Shown piece after piece: positions 36,261 to 45,291 of a DNA stretch of 64,000 nt. How positions within the stretch are numbered: position 1 is the stretch's first letter; every line of letters begins with the position of its first letter. Location of the stretch: positions 62,001-126,000 of the forward strand of contig NZ_PVNP01000192.1 of assembly GCF_002993365.1 (NCBI RefSeq). The letters are read 5' to 3'. Position numbers and translations under genes: made by a program. Origin of the DNA: Marisediminitalea alba. GTDB taxonomy: Bacteria > Pseudomonadota > Gammaproteobacteria > Enterobacterales > Alteromonadaceae. The notes below the pieces were generated by a model. That model saw nothing but the letters and a program-made list of their open reading frames with translations, had not been told where the DNA came from and did no database searches.

Positions 36261-36680
36261 TCAGGCGGTTTTGGGGTATTCCGCGTGTAAGTGTTTATCG
36301 ATAGCAAACAGGATCTGACTGCGGGTAATGCAGCCGACCAGCTTGTTATCGCTGTTGACCACCGGATACACCTTAGGTTTTTCAACCAGCAGCTTTTCTG
36401 CCACTTCCAGAATCGACATATCTTCACGCACCGTGAGTACTGGCGTTTTCATGATTTCACCCACGCGACACACCTGCTCACGGTAATAGGTCGATTCCAC
36501 CATGGCTTTGATGCAGTCCTGTTCGGATAAAAAGCCACACAACTGCCCTGCACTATCCAGCACAGGTCCACCGGACTGGTTGTTTTGCAGTAGCTTTTCT
36601 ACCGCTTCAGCCACCGGCATTGACTCAGTGAGCTTAACCGGATGCTGACTCATGTATTTACCTACCAGTAACGATTCCAT
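36261..36680 (-). CDS. Tandem CBS-domain protein
   Basis: 139 residues from an ATG at 36680 preceded by the textbook ribosome site AAAGGAGG; the upstream extension of the open frame is not translated in my reading. Two CBS motifs: VGKYMSQHPVKLTESMPVAEAVEKLLQNNQSGGPVLD with GQLCGFLSEQDCIKAM, and VGEIMKTPVLTVREDMSILEVAEKLLVEKPKVYPVVN with NKLVGCITRSQILFAI. Free-standing CBS pairs bind adenine nucleotides and act as energy sensors; the partner is unknown. Confidence 0.87.
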   Translation of the reverse strand: MESLLVGKYMSQHPVKLTESMPVAEAVEKLLQNNQSGGPVLDSAGQLCGFLSEQDCIKAMVESTYYREQVCRVGEIMKTPVLTVREDMSILEVAEKLLVEKPKVYPVVNSDNKLVGCITRSQILFAIDKHLHAEYPKTA

Positions 36681-37007
36681 AGATCCTCCTTTGCCACGAT
36701 TAAACCTTACGCTCTGCTGTGGCATGATTGTTATTATCAAGAGGGTGATAGCGCATACTACAGCTATATAACGGGGCATTGTTGCCCGGCTATTAAGACA
36801 GCCTCTGGGGCGTCTTGCCCTGTAATAAGCCTAGTTCAGAATGCGATGGAATGTTAACTTTTTCTTAACACTACTTTGGTCGTAATAAGGGGGTAATTTA
36901 GGAGGAGGAAAGGTAATTTTAGCAGGCTGTCTGAACGCAGAAACCCTATTTACATCACCTTTTAAAGCATTCCGGACATTAACAGGTATCAATGTCCGGT
37001 ATCAGTT

Positions 37008-38030
37008 TTACTCAACCCATTCTTTATAGATGCCAACTTTCACTTTGCCGTCAGTATCGATTTGCGCCCGGTACATACCGGCAGAATTAAACACCGCGGC
37101 AATGTTGCCATCGTGGTCAATGGCGATAATACCGCCATCGCCGCCGGCTTCGACCAGCACATCGTTAATTACTGTATTGGCCGCCTCATCAAGGCTGACG
37201 CCGGTATACTTCATCCGTGAGCAAATATCTGCAGCAACATGGTAGCGAATAAAATACTCACCGTGACCGGTAGCTGATACCGCACAGCTGCTATTATCGG
37301 CCCAGGTACCGGCACCAATGACCGGCGAGTCACCAATGCGGCCATAACGCTTGGCTGTCATGCCGCCGGTGGACGTGCCAGCCACCAGGTTGCCCTGCTT
37401 ATCGATAACGACAGCGCCAACCGTACCGAAGCGCTCGTTGCCCCGCTGGCCACCGTAAGCAATGCCTGCCTTTAAAATCCGTTCGCGGGCTTTTTCCAGC
37501 GCTTTGTAGCGACGGTCGGTATCGAAAATATGGTTATCAACCGGCTCCATACCGCGCGACAAGGCAAATTCTTCGGCGCCTTCACCACTTAACATAACAT
37601 GGGGAGAGTGCTCCATCACCGCTTGTGCGGCGGCAATCGGGCTGGCGATAGTTTTAACGCCCGCTACCGCGCCTGCGTTTAATGTGCCACCGTGCATCAT
37701 AGAGGCATCCAGCTCATGTTCGCCGTCAAATGTGTACACCGCGCCAATACCGGCGTTAAACAGTGGCGATTGCTCCAGCACCTGAATGGTTTCTACCACT
37801 GCAGTTTCACCATCTACACCGGACTGCAGTAACGCGTAACCTTTCTTAACTGCTTCGGTAAGCTTCTCAACATAGGCTTTCTCGCGCTCGGGAGTCATGT
37901 TTTTTTTCAGTATTGTGCCGGCACCGCCGTGGATAACAATGGCAACGTCAGCCGCCATAGCCTGAAAGGATAAACCCAGTGCGCACAAAGAAGCAGCGAG
38001 AAGAGGTTTGACAGATACATTTTTCAACAT
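37008..38030 (-). CDS. Isoaspartyl peptidase/L-asparaginase (Ntn-hydrolase), exported
   Basis: A 340-residue T2-family Ntn hydrolase. A signal peptide (LLAASLCALGLSFQAMAAD) sends it to the periplasm. The mature part opens VAIVIHGGAGTI, a family hallmark. Autocleavage is expected before the nucleophile Thr203 in GNERFGTVGAVVIDKQGNL. The substrate-binding stretches STGGMTAKRYGRIGDSPVIGAGTWAD and SATGHGEYFIRY follow, so all features of the processed alpha/beta enzyme are present. It removes beta-aspartyl residues from peptides and hydrolyses asparagine. Monocistronic, divergent from sbcB. Confidence 0.92.
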   Translation of the reverse strand: MLKNVSVKPLLAASLCALGLSFQAMAADVAIVIHGGAGTILKKNMTPEREKAYVEKLTEAVKKGYALLQSGVDGETAVVETIQVLEQSPLFNAGIGAVYTFDGEHELDASMMHGGTLNAGAVAGVKTIASPIAAAQAVMEHSPHVMLSGEGAEEFALSRGMEPVDNHIFDTDRRYKALEKARERILKAGIAYGGQRGNERFGTVGAVVIDKQGNLVAGTSTGGMTAKRYGRIGDSPVIGAGTWADNSSCAVSATGHGEYFIRYHVAADICSRMKYTGVSLDEAANTVINDVLVEAGGDGGIIAIDHDGNIAAVFNSAGMYRAQIDTDGKVKVGIYKEWVE

Positions 38031-38219
38031 TAGTGGTTCCCAATATTTATTATCGTTGTGTAATTTACTCTACTGCCTATTGCCTGCAGGTACCAGAGTC
38101 ATTCACCCTGCAAGAGCGGGACTTCCTCCCGAACACTGATTTTCTGGCTTCTCCCCCGGTTAACCATGTTAGGATGTCGCTATAAAAGCAAAAGCGTTAC
38201 GGATTAAACGACCTAAACC

Positions 38220-39659
38220 ATGAGTACTACCAGTTCTGCAACTTTTCTCTGGCACGATTACGAAACCTGGGGAGTCAGCCCGCAAAAAGACCAGCCGAGT
38301 CAGTTTGCTGCCATCCGCACCGATCAGGATCTCAATGAGGTGGGCAAACCCATTAATATTATGTGTCGCATTAGCAACGATTACCTGCCCCATCCGCAGG
38401 CGGCACTGGTGACCAAACTGACACCACAGCACACCCTGCGGGACGGCATGACAGAAGCAGACTTTGCCGCCAAAGTACATCAGGCCATGAGCGAACCCAA
38501 TACCTGCGTGGTGGGCTACAACAGCATTCGCTTCGACGATGAAGTGAGTCGCTACATGTTTTATCGAAACTTTTACGACCCCTATGGCCGGGAATGGCAA
38601 AACGGCAATAGTCGCTGGGATATCATTGATCTGGTTCGGGCCTGTTACGCGCTCCGCCCGGAAGGTATTGAGTGGCCGCTAAGGGAAGACGGCAGCCCGA
38701 GCTTTAAGCTTGAATTACTCACCGCAGCAAACGGTATCGATCATGGTCAGGCTCACGACGCCCTGGCTGATGTGCGTGCCACCATTGCGCTGGCGCGTCT
38801 GATAAAGGAAAAACAGCCTAAGCTGTTCGACTATGCGTTCTCGTTACGCCAGAAAGCCCAGGTAATTAAACAAATAAATCTGCAGCAACTTACTCCATTG
38901 GTACATGTTTCATCGAAGATCCCCGCCAGTCAGGGCTGTTGCACCTGGATCCTGCCGGTTGCGCAGCATCCCTCTAACCCTAACGCGATTATTTGCGTAG
39001 ACTTAAGCAAGGATCCACAAGCTATTTTAAACGAGAATGCCGAAACCCTGCGTAGCCTGCTGTATGCGCGCCAGGAGAGCTTCGAGGAAGGCCAGCAACG
39101 CCCGGGGATTAAGCTTATCCACATTAACCGTTCGCCGTTTATTACCACCGCTAAAGCGCTGACCGAAGACAATGCCGATCGCCTGGGCCTTAACCGTGAT
39201 CAGTGCCTGGAAAATTACAAACGCCTGGCCGAAGATAACGCCTGGCGGGATACCCTGATTGAGCTTTACAATGAGCCTCATGAAGATAGCGAAGTTGATG
39301 CCGATCACGCACTCTACAGCGGCGGCTTTTTAACTAACGAAGAGAAACACTGGTGCGATGATGTGCGAGAGGCTCAGCCGGAGCAGCTCAGCGTACTTGC
39401 TGAGCGCATGCAGAACCCCAAACTCAAAACCCTGCTGTTTCGTTATCGGGCCAGAAACTACCCACATACACTGACGTTTGAGGAAAGCCAGCGTTGGCAG
39501 CAGCACCGCCAATTTAGATTGACAGCGCCAGATTCTCCGGCCAGTATCACCATAGATGCTTACCTGCTGGAGCTGGAACAACTGGCCATGCAACATGCAG
39601 AAAATAACGAGCACAAAGCGATATTGAAAGCGTTATACGATTACGCACAAAATTTGTAG
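38220..39659 (+). CDS. sbcB: Exodeoxyribonuclease I
   Basis: ExoI degrades single-stranded DNA 3'-5' processively and acts in mismatch repair and recombination. The N-terminal DEDDh nuclease has Exo I motif FLWHDYETWGVSPQKDQ (Asp, Glu), Exo II VVGYNSIRFDDEVSRYMFYRNFYDPYGREW, and Exo III HGQAHDALADVRATIALA (His, Asp). SH3-like and helical C-terminal domains follow (KTLLFRYRARNYPHTLTFEE; LALYDYAQNL-type end). 479 residues against 475 in E. coli. Divergent from the peptidase with 189 bp between. Confidence 0.95.
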   Translation: MSTTSSATFLWHDYETWGVSPQKDQPSQFAAIRTDQDLNEVGKPINIMCRISNDYLPHPQAALVTKLTPQHTLRDGMTEADFAAKVHQAMSEPNTCVVGYNSIRFDDEVSRYMFYRNFYDPYGREWQNGNSRWDIIDLVRACYALRPEGIEWPLREDGSPSFKLELLTAANGIDHGQAHDALADVRATIALARLIKEKQPKLFDYAFSLRQKAQVIKQINLQQLTPLVHVSSKIPASQGCCTWILPVAQHPSNPNAIICVDLSKDPQAILNENAETLRSLLYARQESFEEGQQRPGIKLIHINRSPFITTAKALTEDNADRLGLNRDQCLENYKRLAEDNAWRDTLIELYNEPHEDSEVDADHALYSGGFLTNEEKHWCDDVREAQPEQLSVLAERMQNPKLKTLLFRYRARNYPHTLTFEESQRWQQHRQFRLTAPDSPASITIDAYLLELEQLAMQHAENNEHKAILKALYDYAQNL

Positions 39660-39766
39660 TATTTGTGTAGGGTCAACCGCTACAGAAATACCCAAAATTG
39701 CAGATATAGAATAATAATAACGACGACTTGTTCACGTGCGCGCAGCGCTAACAGACAGGAATGGCA

Positions 39767-41425
39767 ATGCAAGGTGTAAAATTTTCTTTCGATACCAACC
39801 GGGAAAACGTAACGTTAACCATCTCCCCCGGTGAATTGGAACAGGAGCTCTCGGCAGAAGAAGTCCATAAAGCGCTGTGTGAACAGGGCTTTGATGAAGT
39901 CTATCTGTCAGAGAACGCCATCAAAACAGCCTGTGATAAGGCGAATCACTTGTTCAAAACCCGTGACAGTTCACAACAGGTGGTTGAACAGGTTGGCGAA
40001 CGACGCCATACCGAAGTTGAGTTTCGCATTAGCGAAGACAATATGAGCGCCTATGCCATTCTTACAGCGCCTCACGGTGGCCAGTTGCCGCGGGCTGAAC
40101 AAATCCAGATGATGGCAAAAAATAACGGTATACGTCGCGGCGTAGGCATTAAACGCATTCGCGCGTTGCTTGATAGAGTCGCCGAGGCAGAGCCTGGTAG
40201 TCATGTTGAAGGTGAAATCGCCAAAGGGCTACCGCCTCGCGACGGCCACTCATCTAAACAGGTGCCATTGGTCCCTAACGCGCTGGAGCGCGTGCTCAAG
40301 CCTCAGGCTAAAACCGATAAAAAAGTCGATTTACGTAACCTTGGCGAAATTGTCTGCGTTAAAGCCGGCGCCGAAGTGCTGCGTCGTGAAGCGCCCGGCA
40401 AAGGCCGCCATGGCTTTGATGTGCACGGCAACGTACTACCATCAAAAATTGGTGACTGGGTACCACTTAATCTAGGAAGTGGCACCGCGCTTAGCGATCA
40501 TGATGAAAACCTGGTGGTCTCTACTATTGCTGGCATGCCCAAATACAACAACCTGGTGATGCAGGTTGACGATACCTTTATTTGCCAGGGTGTTAACGTG
40601 GGTACCGGCCATATTACCTATGAGGGTTCTGTGCTGGTTAATGGTGACGTGACTGAAAATATGATTGTCAAAGCCAAAGGGGATGTCACCGTGAATGGCT
40701 TTGCCGAGTCTGCTCATATCCAGGCTGACGGCGATGTCATCATCACCGAAGGGGCAATGGGTAAGCAGTCAGACAATCACAACGAATATACCTGCACTAT
40801 CCAGGCCGGTGGCAGCGTGTATCTACAACATGGACAGGGGCTCGACATTATCTGTGGTGGCAACCTGAATGTAGGCCGCCAGCTTGCCCATTGCCGGGTC
40901 ATTACCGGTGGCCAGATTGTGGTGGGACAGCCGGATAACCCACAAGGTAACTTGTTTGCCTGCGAAATCAGCAGTCATGGCCCGGTCATCGCGGGTACCG
41001 TAGGTGCAGTCTCAGGCAGTACTTTGCGTATTGATTTCAGCATGGGCTTTAATCAGCTCCAGGCCCGTAAAGACAGTTTTGAGGAGCTGCTGCGTCAGAT
41101 CCGCGGTAATGCTGAACGACACAAACAGAAAATTGACAACATCAATAACCGCGTTGTGCCCAAATCTTTACTCAGCAAGGTTGACGAAGCTAAAGAAATG
41201 CTCAAAAACGAATCGAACCTGCTGACCTGGATGGAGAGTAAATCGGTAGAGATGTCACAGGCCAAACAACAGTATCAGGAAGCCGCTAAGCTGATTGCCA
41301 ACAAAAAACTGTACTCCGGCGTGTCGGTTAAACTCAACAACCGTAACTGGCGTTCCGAACGGGAATACGACCGGGCGCAAGTCAGCTACGATATGCATCA
41401 GTGGAAATACGAACCACTGGTATAG
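39767..41425 (+). CDS. FapA/DUF342 family protein (flagellar assembly protein A-like)
   Basis: About 552 residues. A first ATG at 39761 directly abuts an AGGA box, so the second at 39767, correctly spaced, is preferred. DUF342 landmarks: an N-terminal domain, then GVKAGAEVLRREAPGKGRHGFDVHGNVLPSKIGD-like sequence (here CVKAGAEVLRREAPGKGRHG). A right-handed beta-helix of short repeats follows (VNVGTGHITYEGSVLVNGDV; VKAKGDVTVNGFAESAHIQA; GGSVYLQHGQGLDIICGGNL), and then a C-terminal coiled coil (about 435-510). In Vibrio FapA takes part in polar flagellar assembly and responds to glucose-PTS; no flagellar genes are adjacent here, so role by family only. Confidence 0.85.
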   Translation: MQGVKFSFDTNRENVTLTISPGELEQELSAEEVHKALCEQGFDEVYLSENAIKTACDKANHLFKTRDSSQQVVEQVGERRHTEVEFRISEDNMSAYAILTAPHGGQLPRAEQIQMMAKNNGIRRGVGIKRIRALLDRVAEAEPGSHVEGEIAKGLPPRDGHSSKQVPLVPNALERVLKPQAKTDKKVDLRNLGEIVCVKAGAEVLRREAPGKGRHGFDVHGNVLPSKIGDWVPLNLGSGTALSDHDENLVVSTIAGMPKYNNLVMQVDDTFICQGVNVGTGHITYEGSVLVNGDVTENMIVKAKGDVTVNGFAESAHIQADGDVIITEGAMGKQSDNHNEYTCTIQAGGSVYLQHGQGLDIICGGNLNVGRQLAHCRVITGGQIVVGQPDNPQGNLFACEISSHGPVIAGTVGAVSGSTLRIDFSMGFNQLQARKDSFEELLRQIRGNAERHKQKIDNINNRVVPKSLLSKVDEAKEMLKNESNLLTWMESKSVEMSQAKQQYQEAAKLIANKKLYSGVSVKLNNRNWRSEREYDRAQVSYDMHQWKYEPLV

Positions 41426-41521
41426 TCCAATACAGAAAATGCCTCTTTCCCAAGGGGCTGTTCTGCCCTCCCTCCTAAACAGTTAATGCTATTTAATGCG
41501 AAGAAAGAACTATATTTTTGG

Positions 41522-41747
41522 CCCTATTTCAGTGTTGTCATCGTCACTGGCAGACATAACAAAGTAGAAGAATCATCATGGATGAGGATTCAGTCGATGC
41601 GGCACAGGGATGTGCCGTCATTGACGGTCTAGTTTGTTCTGCCAGAGACGATGACGCCTTTCACTGATAAGGGCTGCGGGGAGTCCAGAGGGGGTCGCAC
41701 AACCCCCTCTGGTCGACGTCGGCGACTCCGACAAAAATCTATAAACA
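41522..41747 (+). repeat. Dispersed structured intergenic element, copy B
   Basis: Second copy of the 27731-27970 element, same orientation, also between convergent genes. A 63-nt block (41567-41629) is identical in both. Elsewhere several differences keep pairing: in the 11-bp helix a G-C pair of copy A is A-T here; in the final hairpin (GTCGG CGACT CCGAC, 41718-41732) a C-G pair of copy A is T-A; in the outer helix G-T wobbles of copy A become G-C and C-G. The penultimate hairpin here is a strong 11-bp stem (41685-41695 with 41702-41712) whose loop CGCACA and following AAC match copy A, although copy A has a nested extra hairpin. Two mismatches (A-A, G-G) are specific to this copy. Confidence 0.85.
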
Positions 41748-41828
41748 TCTTCCTTTGCTGACCCCTAACAATAAATGCGAAATTACACTATTGATCAAAC
41801 CACCTATTGAAGCATGTTGTTTGGGGCT

Positions 41829-41857
41829 AAAAGGGCAGCTGCACGCTGCCCTTTTTG
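41829..41857. terminator. Terminator between the repeat and the sensor gene
   Basis: AAAAGGGCAGC and GCTGCCCTTTTT pair around TGCAC; A- and T-runs on both sides suit both convergent transcripts, here 41829-41857. Confidence 0.85.
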
Positions 41858-41875
41858 ATACTAAACTGAAGCCTC

Positions 41876-43294
41876 TCAGGTTTCCGCTATCATCACCTTA
41901 CCACTATGATGACGACGCGCCAGGTATAATGCCTGACTGGCTCTTTCATACCAATCGGCAAAGGTTTCACCTTCCTGCAAAGCGGCTAGTCCTATCGAGA
42001 ATGGTAATAAACGAATGTCATCCCGGGGATGCGTTTCAATGGCATCCTTTAATCGCTCTGCCAGAATTTTCGATGCTGCAATGGGCGTTTGCGGGCACAG
42101 GATAATAATTTGTTCAGCACTCCAACGTCCGGCGATATCGACTTCCCGCACGCTGCGCAGGCAGACTCTGGCCAGCTCTCTCATGCTCTCTTCCGAGAAT
42201 AGTTTATCGCCGGGGTGTGGCCGCACATTCTGAGTAGAAAAATCAAACAGGATCAGCGTAGCCGCGGTGTGGAAACGGTTAAAGCGAGACACTTCATCTT
42301 CTGCCCGGTGCAGCATAAAATTGCGGTTATACAGATTGGTGGCAGTATCATGGGAGGATAAAAACTCCAGCATGCGGTTTTTTTCCAGCAATACCGACCG
42401 CAGGTTTTCCATTTCTTCCTGCTTTGAACGTAATTCACGACTGTACCTGCGCATAATATTGCGCCGCCAGAACAGTGTGGCCAGAATCACCGCAACACAG
42501 GCAATGCCCAGCACCGCCAAACGAAAATCCTGATGGTACTGGCGTTTTACATTGCTCCAGCGTTTATAGATATCCACCCGAGCCGCTTCGGGAATTCGCT
42601 CAATGGCGTCATTAATTTGGGCAACCAGTTCCGGGTACGCTTTGTTTACGCCCATACGCAGGGAATTGTAGGGTTCAGCATAACCAACGATAGCCATTTC
42701 CTGCATATTCATTTTATTCAATTCTGTATTAATACTCAGCAGTGCACCGGCAAACACATCAACGTCACCACTGCTCAACGCCCGTAGTCCTTCTCCTTCA
42801 CTTTCGAATAGCTGCAGGCTGAGCTGTGAATAATAACGAGCCAGGTAATCGGCCAGAAATGAATCTTTTGCCACACCCAATAACTGATTATTCAGCCCTT
42901 CCAGGCCCTGGTACATTACTTTAGCATCACGGGCGATAAGCACATTCGGCGATTGAAAGTATGGCACCGTGAAATCAAGGTACACATTGCGGTGCGCAGA
43001 ACTGTTGAGCATCGACATCAGCATACAACGGCCGGTTTGCACATACTCAAGAGATTGACGGAAAGAGTCGGTTTTAACCAGTTTGAAATTCAGATTAGCC
43101 AGCTCCCCTACCAATTTGAGGTAGTCGGCAGAAATCCCCACGTGTTTGTCATTGCGGAGCATTTCGTAAGGAACCCAGGCCGGGTCTATACAGTAGGTTA
43201 CTGATTTTGGGCTGGCACTTGCCTTACCTGCAAAACTAGCGGCGCAGATAACAAAGCAAAGCGTAAATACTGTTCGTAATTTGAACATCACCAT
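41876..43294 (-). CDS. Periplasmic substrate-binding sensor with degenerate GGDEF domain
   Basis: 472 residues from ATG 43294 (an upstream TTG would add eight). Order: signal peptide (LRTVFTLCFVICAASFAGKASA); a bacterial extracellular solute-binding family 3 domain (VTYCIDPAWVPYEMLRNDKHVGISADYLKL), expected in the periplasm; a transmembrane helix (LAVLGIACVAVILATLFWRR, about 259-278); a short coiled coil; and a C-terminal GGDEF-fold domain (SSHDTATNLYNRNFMLHRAEDE). In place of the R-x-G-G-D/E-E-F signature it has R390-W-S-A-E-Q-I396, and the usual DxDxFKxxND stretch reads DFSTQNVRPHPG. It is therefore probably not an active diguanylate cyclase but could bind GTP or signal by contact. Confidence 0.83.
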   Translation of the reverse strand: MVMFKLRTVFTLCFVICAASFAGKASASPKSVTYCIDPAWVPYEMLRNDKHVGISADYLKLVGELANLNFKLVKTDSFRQSLEYVQTGRCMLMSMLNSSAHRNVYLDFTVPYFQSPNVLIARDAKVMYQGLEGLNNQLLGVAKDSFLADYLARYYSQLSLQLFESEGEGLRALSSGDVDVFAGALLSINTELNKMNMQEMAIVGYAEPYNSLRMGVNKAYPELVAQINDAIERIPEAARVDIYKRWSNVKRQYHQDFRLAVLGIACVAVILATLFWRRNIMRRYSRELRSKQEEMENLRSVLLEKNRMLEFLSSHDTATNLYNRNFMLHRAEDEVSRFNRFHTAATLILFDFSTQNVRPHPGDKLFSEESMRELARVCLRSVREVDIAGRWSAEQIIILCPQTPIAASKILAERLKDAIETHPRDDIRLLPFSIGLAALQEGETFADWYERASQALYLARRHHSGKVMIAET

Positions 43295-43408
43295 GTCATT
43301 TATTCTTGTTTTTACCAAGTATGCGTTGCAGCGTGCTTTAAATCAACTCATTGAAACAATTACGAATAAAATCAATGTAATGTTCAGGACTATCTGATTG
43401 GTAAATGT

Positions 43409-43438
43409 ACACAGGGCCGCCTGAAGCTGGCCCTGTGT
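43409..43438 (-). terminator. Hairpin downstream of the thiolase gene
   Basis: ACACAGGGCC and GGCCCTGTGT (43409-43418 with 43429-43438) form a 10-bp stem just past the thiolase stop. The minus-strand tail has only a short T-rich run, so termination efficiency is uncertain. Confidence 0.55.
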
Positions 43439-43453
43439 TATTAGCGGCTCTGA

Positions 43454-44629
43454 TTACAGCATTTCTACTGCCAGTGCCACACCTTCACCACCACCAATAC
43501 ACAGTGAGGCAATCCCTTTACTCAGGCCTTTTTGCTTCAGGCCGTGTAACAGGGTAACCAGGATACGGGCACCAGAAGCACCAATCGGATGACCCAGCGC
43601 GCACGCACCGCCTTTAATATTCACCTTGCTCTCATCCAGCCCCAGCTTTTTAATCGCCAGCATGGTTACCATGGCAAACGCTTCGTTGATTTCAAATAAA
43701 TCAACGTCGTCTTTGCTCCAGCCTGCCTTATCGAGCACTTTTTCCATGGCGCCAACCGGCGCAACGGTAAAGTCTTCCGGTGCAATAGAGTTAGTTGCAT
43801 GAGCTACCACTTTCGCCAGTGGCGTTAAGCCCAGCTCAGCCGCTTTTGACTCACTCATTACCAACAGCGCGGCAGCACCATCAGAGATAGAACTTGAGTT
43901 CGCGGCAGTAACTGTACCATCGCGCTTGAATGCGGGGCGCAGAGACGGAATTTTATCCGGACGAGCAGACCCCGGACCTTCGTCGGTGTCTACCACTACA
44001 TCGCCTTTACGGGTAGAAATGGTTACTGGCACAATTTCATCACCAAAGGTGCCACTGTTAATTGCTTCGTTGGCTTTTGATAATGAACCTATCGCAAATT
44101 CATCCATCATTTCACGAGTAAGACCTTCTGCATCGGCCGTTGCCTGCGCAAAACAGCCCATAGCCTGACCATCGTAGGCATTTTCCAGACCGTCCATCAT
44201 CATGTGATCAAGCACTTTGCCATGACCCATACGATAGCCGCCACGCGCTTTTGGTAACAGGTACGGTGCACCACTCATGCTTTCCATACCACCGGCAACA
44301 ATCACTTCGGCACTGCCCGACTGAATCATGTCGGATGCCAGCATCACTGCTTTTAACCCTGAACCACACACTTTGTTAATGGTTACCACGCCTGCCGATA
44401 ACGGTAATTCTGCTTTCAGTGAAGCCTGTCTGGCTGGTGATTGTCCCAAACCTGCTGGCAGTACACAGCCCATAATGACTTCGTCTACTGCAGCAACATC
44501 AACATCACCGCATGCTGCTTTAATCGCTTCTGCGCCTAAATCAGTGGCTGGCAGCGTTGACAGCGATCCCATAAAACCGCCCATGGGAGTACGTTTCGCA
44601 GCTACAATAACGACAGATTCTTTACTCAT
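43454..44629 (-). CDS. Acetyl-CoA C-acetyltransferase (thiolase)
   Basis: A 391-residue biosynthetic/acetoacetyl-CoA-type thiolase. The acylated nucleophile is Cys88 in INKVCGSGLKAVML; the other active-site elements are NEAFA (EINEAFAMVTML), the histidine in GGACALGHPIGASGARIL, and the second cysteine in ASLCIGGGEGVAL. The MESMSGAPYLLPKARGGYRMGHG stretch is typical of this class. It is divergent from liuR-liuABCDE and would split acetoacetyl-CoA, the activated form of one end product of leucine breakdown, into two acetyl-CoA. Confidence 0.93.
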   Translation of the reverse strand: MSKESVVIVAAKRTPMGGFMGSLSTLPATDLGAEAIKAACGDVDVAAVDEVIMGCVLPAGLGQSPARQASLKAELPLSAGVVTINKVCGSGLKAVMLASDMIQSGSAEVIVAGGMESMSGAPYLLPKARGGYRMGHGKVLDHMMMDGLENAYDGQAMGCFAQATADAEGLTREMMDEFAIGSLSKANEAINSGTFGDEIVPVTISTRKGDVVVDTDEGPGSARPDKIPSLRPAFKRDGTVTAANSSSISDGAAALLVMSESKAAELGLTPLAKVVAHATNSIAPEDFTVAPVGAMEKVLDKAGWSKDDVDLFEINEAFAMVTMLAIKKLGLDESKVNIKGGACALGHPIGASGARILVTLLHGLKQKGLSKGIASLCIGGGEGVALAVEML

Positions 44630-44751
44630 AGTTTCCTTGCCTCAATTGAGATTTAAACAAATACAGATAACCACCTGCTCGAGCCTACTACTGCACATAG
44701 CCTACACCTGTATAAAAAAATAAACACACGACTTTGGTTTTATGTCAGCCA

Positions 44752-44825
44752 TGACGTTTATAAATTTGACGTTAAATAAATGTTACATTAAATTCACTTT
44801 AACCTAACCCTAACGTTAACGTAAA
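44752..44825. promoter_or_regulatory. Candidate LiuR operator region between thiolase and liuR
   Basis: The palindrome ACGTTAACGT (44813-44822; TAACGTTAACGTAA with one mismatch) lies about 60 bp before the liuR ATG and has the dyad form expected for a MerR-family operator. On the thiolase side TGACGTT occurs twice as a direct repeat (44752-44758 and 44767-44773), sharing the ACGTT core. LiuR is known from comparative genomics to control liu genes; the assignment of these sites is inference. Confidence 0.5.
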
Positions 44826-44883
44826 TCAATTTTACCAGTACAGTTATCACGCCTGAAAGTAGGTGACAAAAAGGATACCGGCA

Positions 44884-45288
44884 ATGACCAATCAAAATAA
44901 TGAAGTAACCTACTCTATTGGTGAACTCGCTAAAGAATTTGATATTACGCCCCGTTCTATTCGCTTTTATGAAGAACAGCACTTATTAAGTCCCGAGCGA
45001 ACCGGGCAAACACGTATCTACTGTAACAAAGACCGGGTCAGGTTAAAGCTAATACTGCGTGGTAAGAGGTTGGGCTTCTCGTTAGCTGAAATCAAGAACC
45101 TGTTTGAACTCTACGATAGCAACGCCAACTCCATGCTGCAACTAGAAGCCATGTTACAGATGACAGAACAAAAACGCGCCATCCTGCGCCAACAGCTCGA
45201 CGATATTCAGATGCTCATGAATGAACTGGATGAAGTTGAAAAGCGTTGCCGCGACGAACTGGCCGACTTACAAAAAAGAGGTAGTTAA
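44884..45288 (+). CDS. liuR: MerR-family regulator LiuR of leucine/isovalerate catabolism
   Basis: 134 residues from ATG 44884, which has an AAGGA site; a GTG at 44863 is less likely. The N-terminal MerR helix-turn-helix reads YSIGELAKEFDITPRSIRFYEEQHLLSPERTGQTRIYC, followed by a long dimerisation helix (about 80-125) and no C-terminal effector cysteines, so not a metal sensor. Position as first gene of the liuABCDE operon identifies it as LiuR, which represses or activates branched-chain catabolic genes in proteobacteria. It ends 3 bp before liuA. Confidence 0.9.
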   Translation: MTNQNNEVTYSIGELAKEFDITPRSIRFYEEQHLLSPERTGQTRIYCNKDRVRLKLILRGKRLGFSLAEIKNLFELYDSNANSMLQLEAMLQMTEQKRAILRQQLDDIQMLMNELDEVEKRCRDELADLQKRGS

Positions 45289-45291
45289 GCC

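Larger units (their letters stand above)
41426..41875. other. Intergenic region holding structured repeat copy B
   Basis: 450 bp between convergent FapA and the sensor gene. It contains the second structured repeat (41522-41747) and, separately, a normal terminator hairpin at 41829-41857. Nothing else gene-like seen. Confidence 0.6.
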
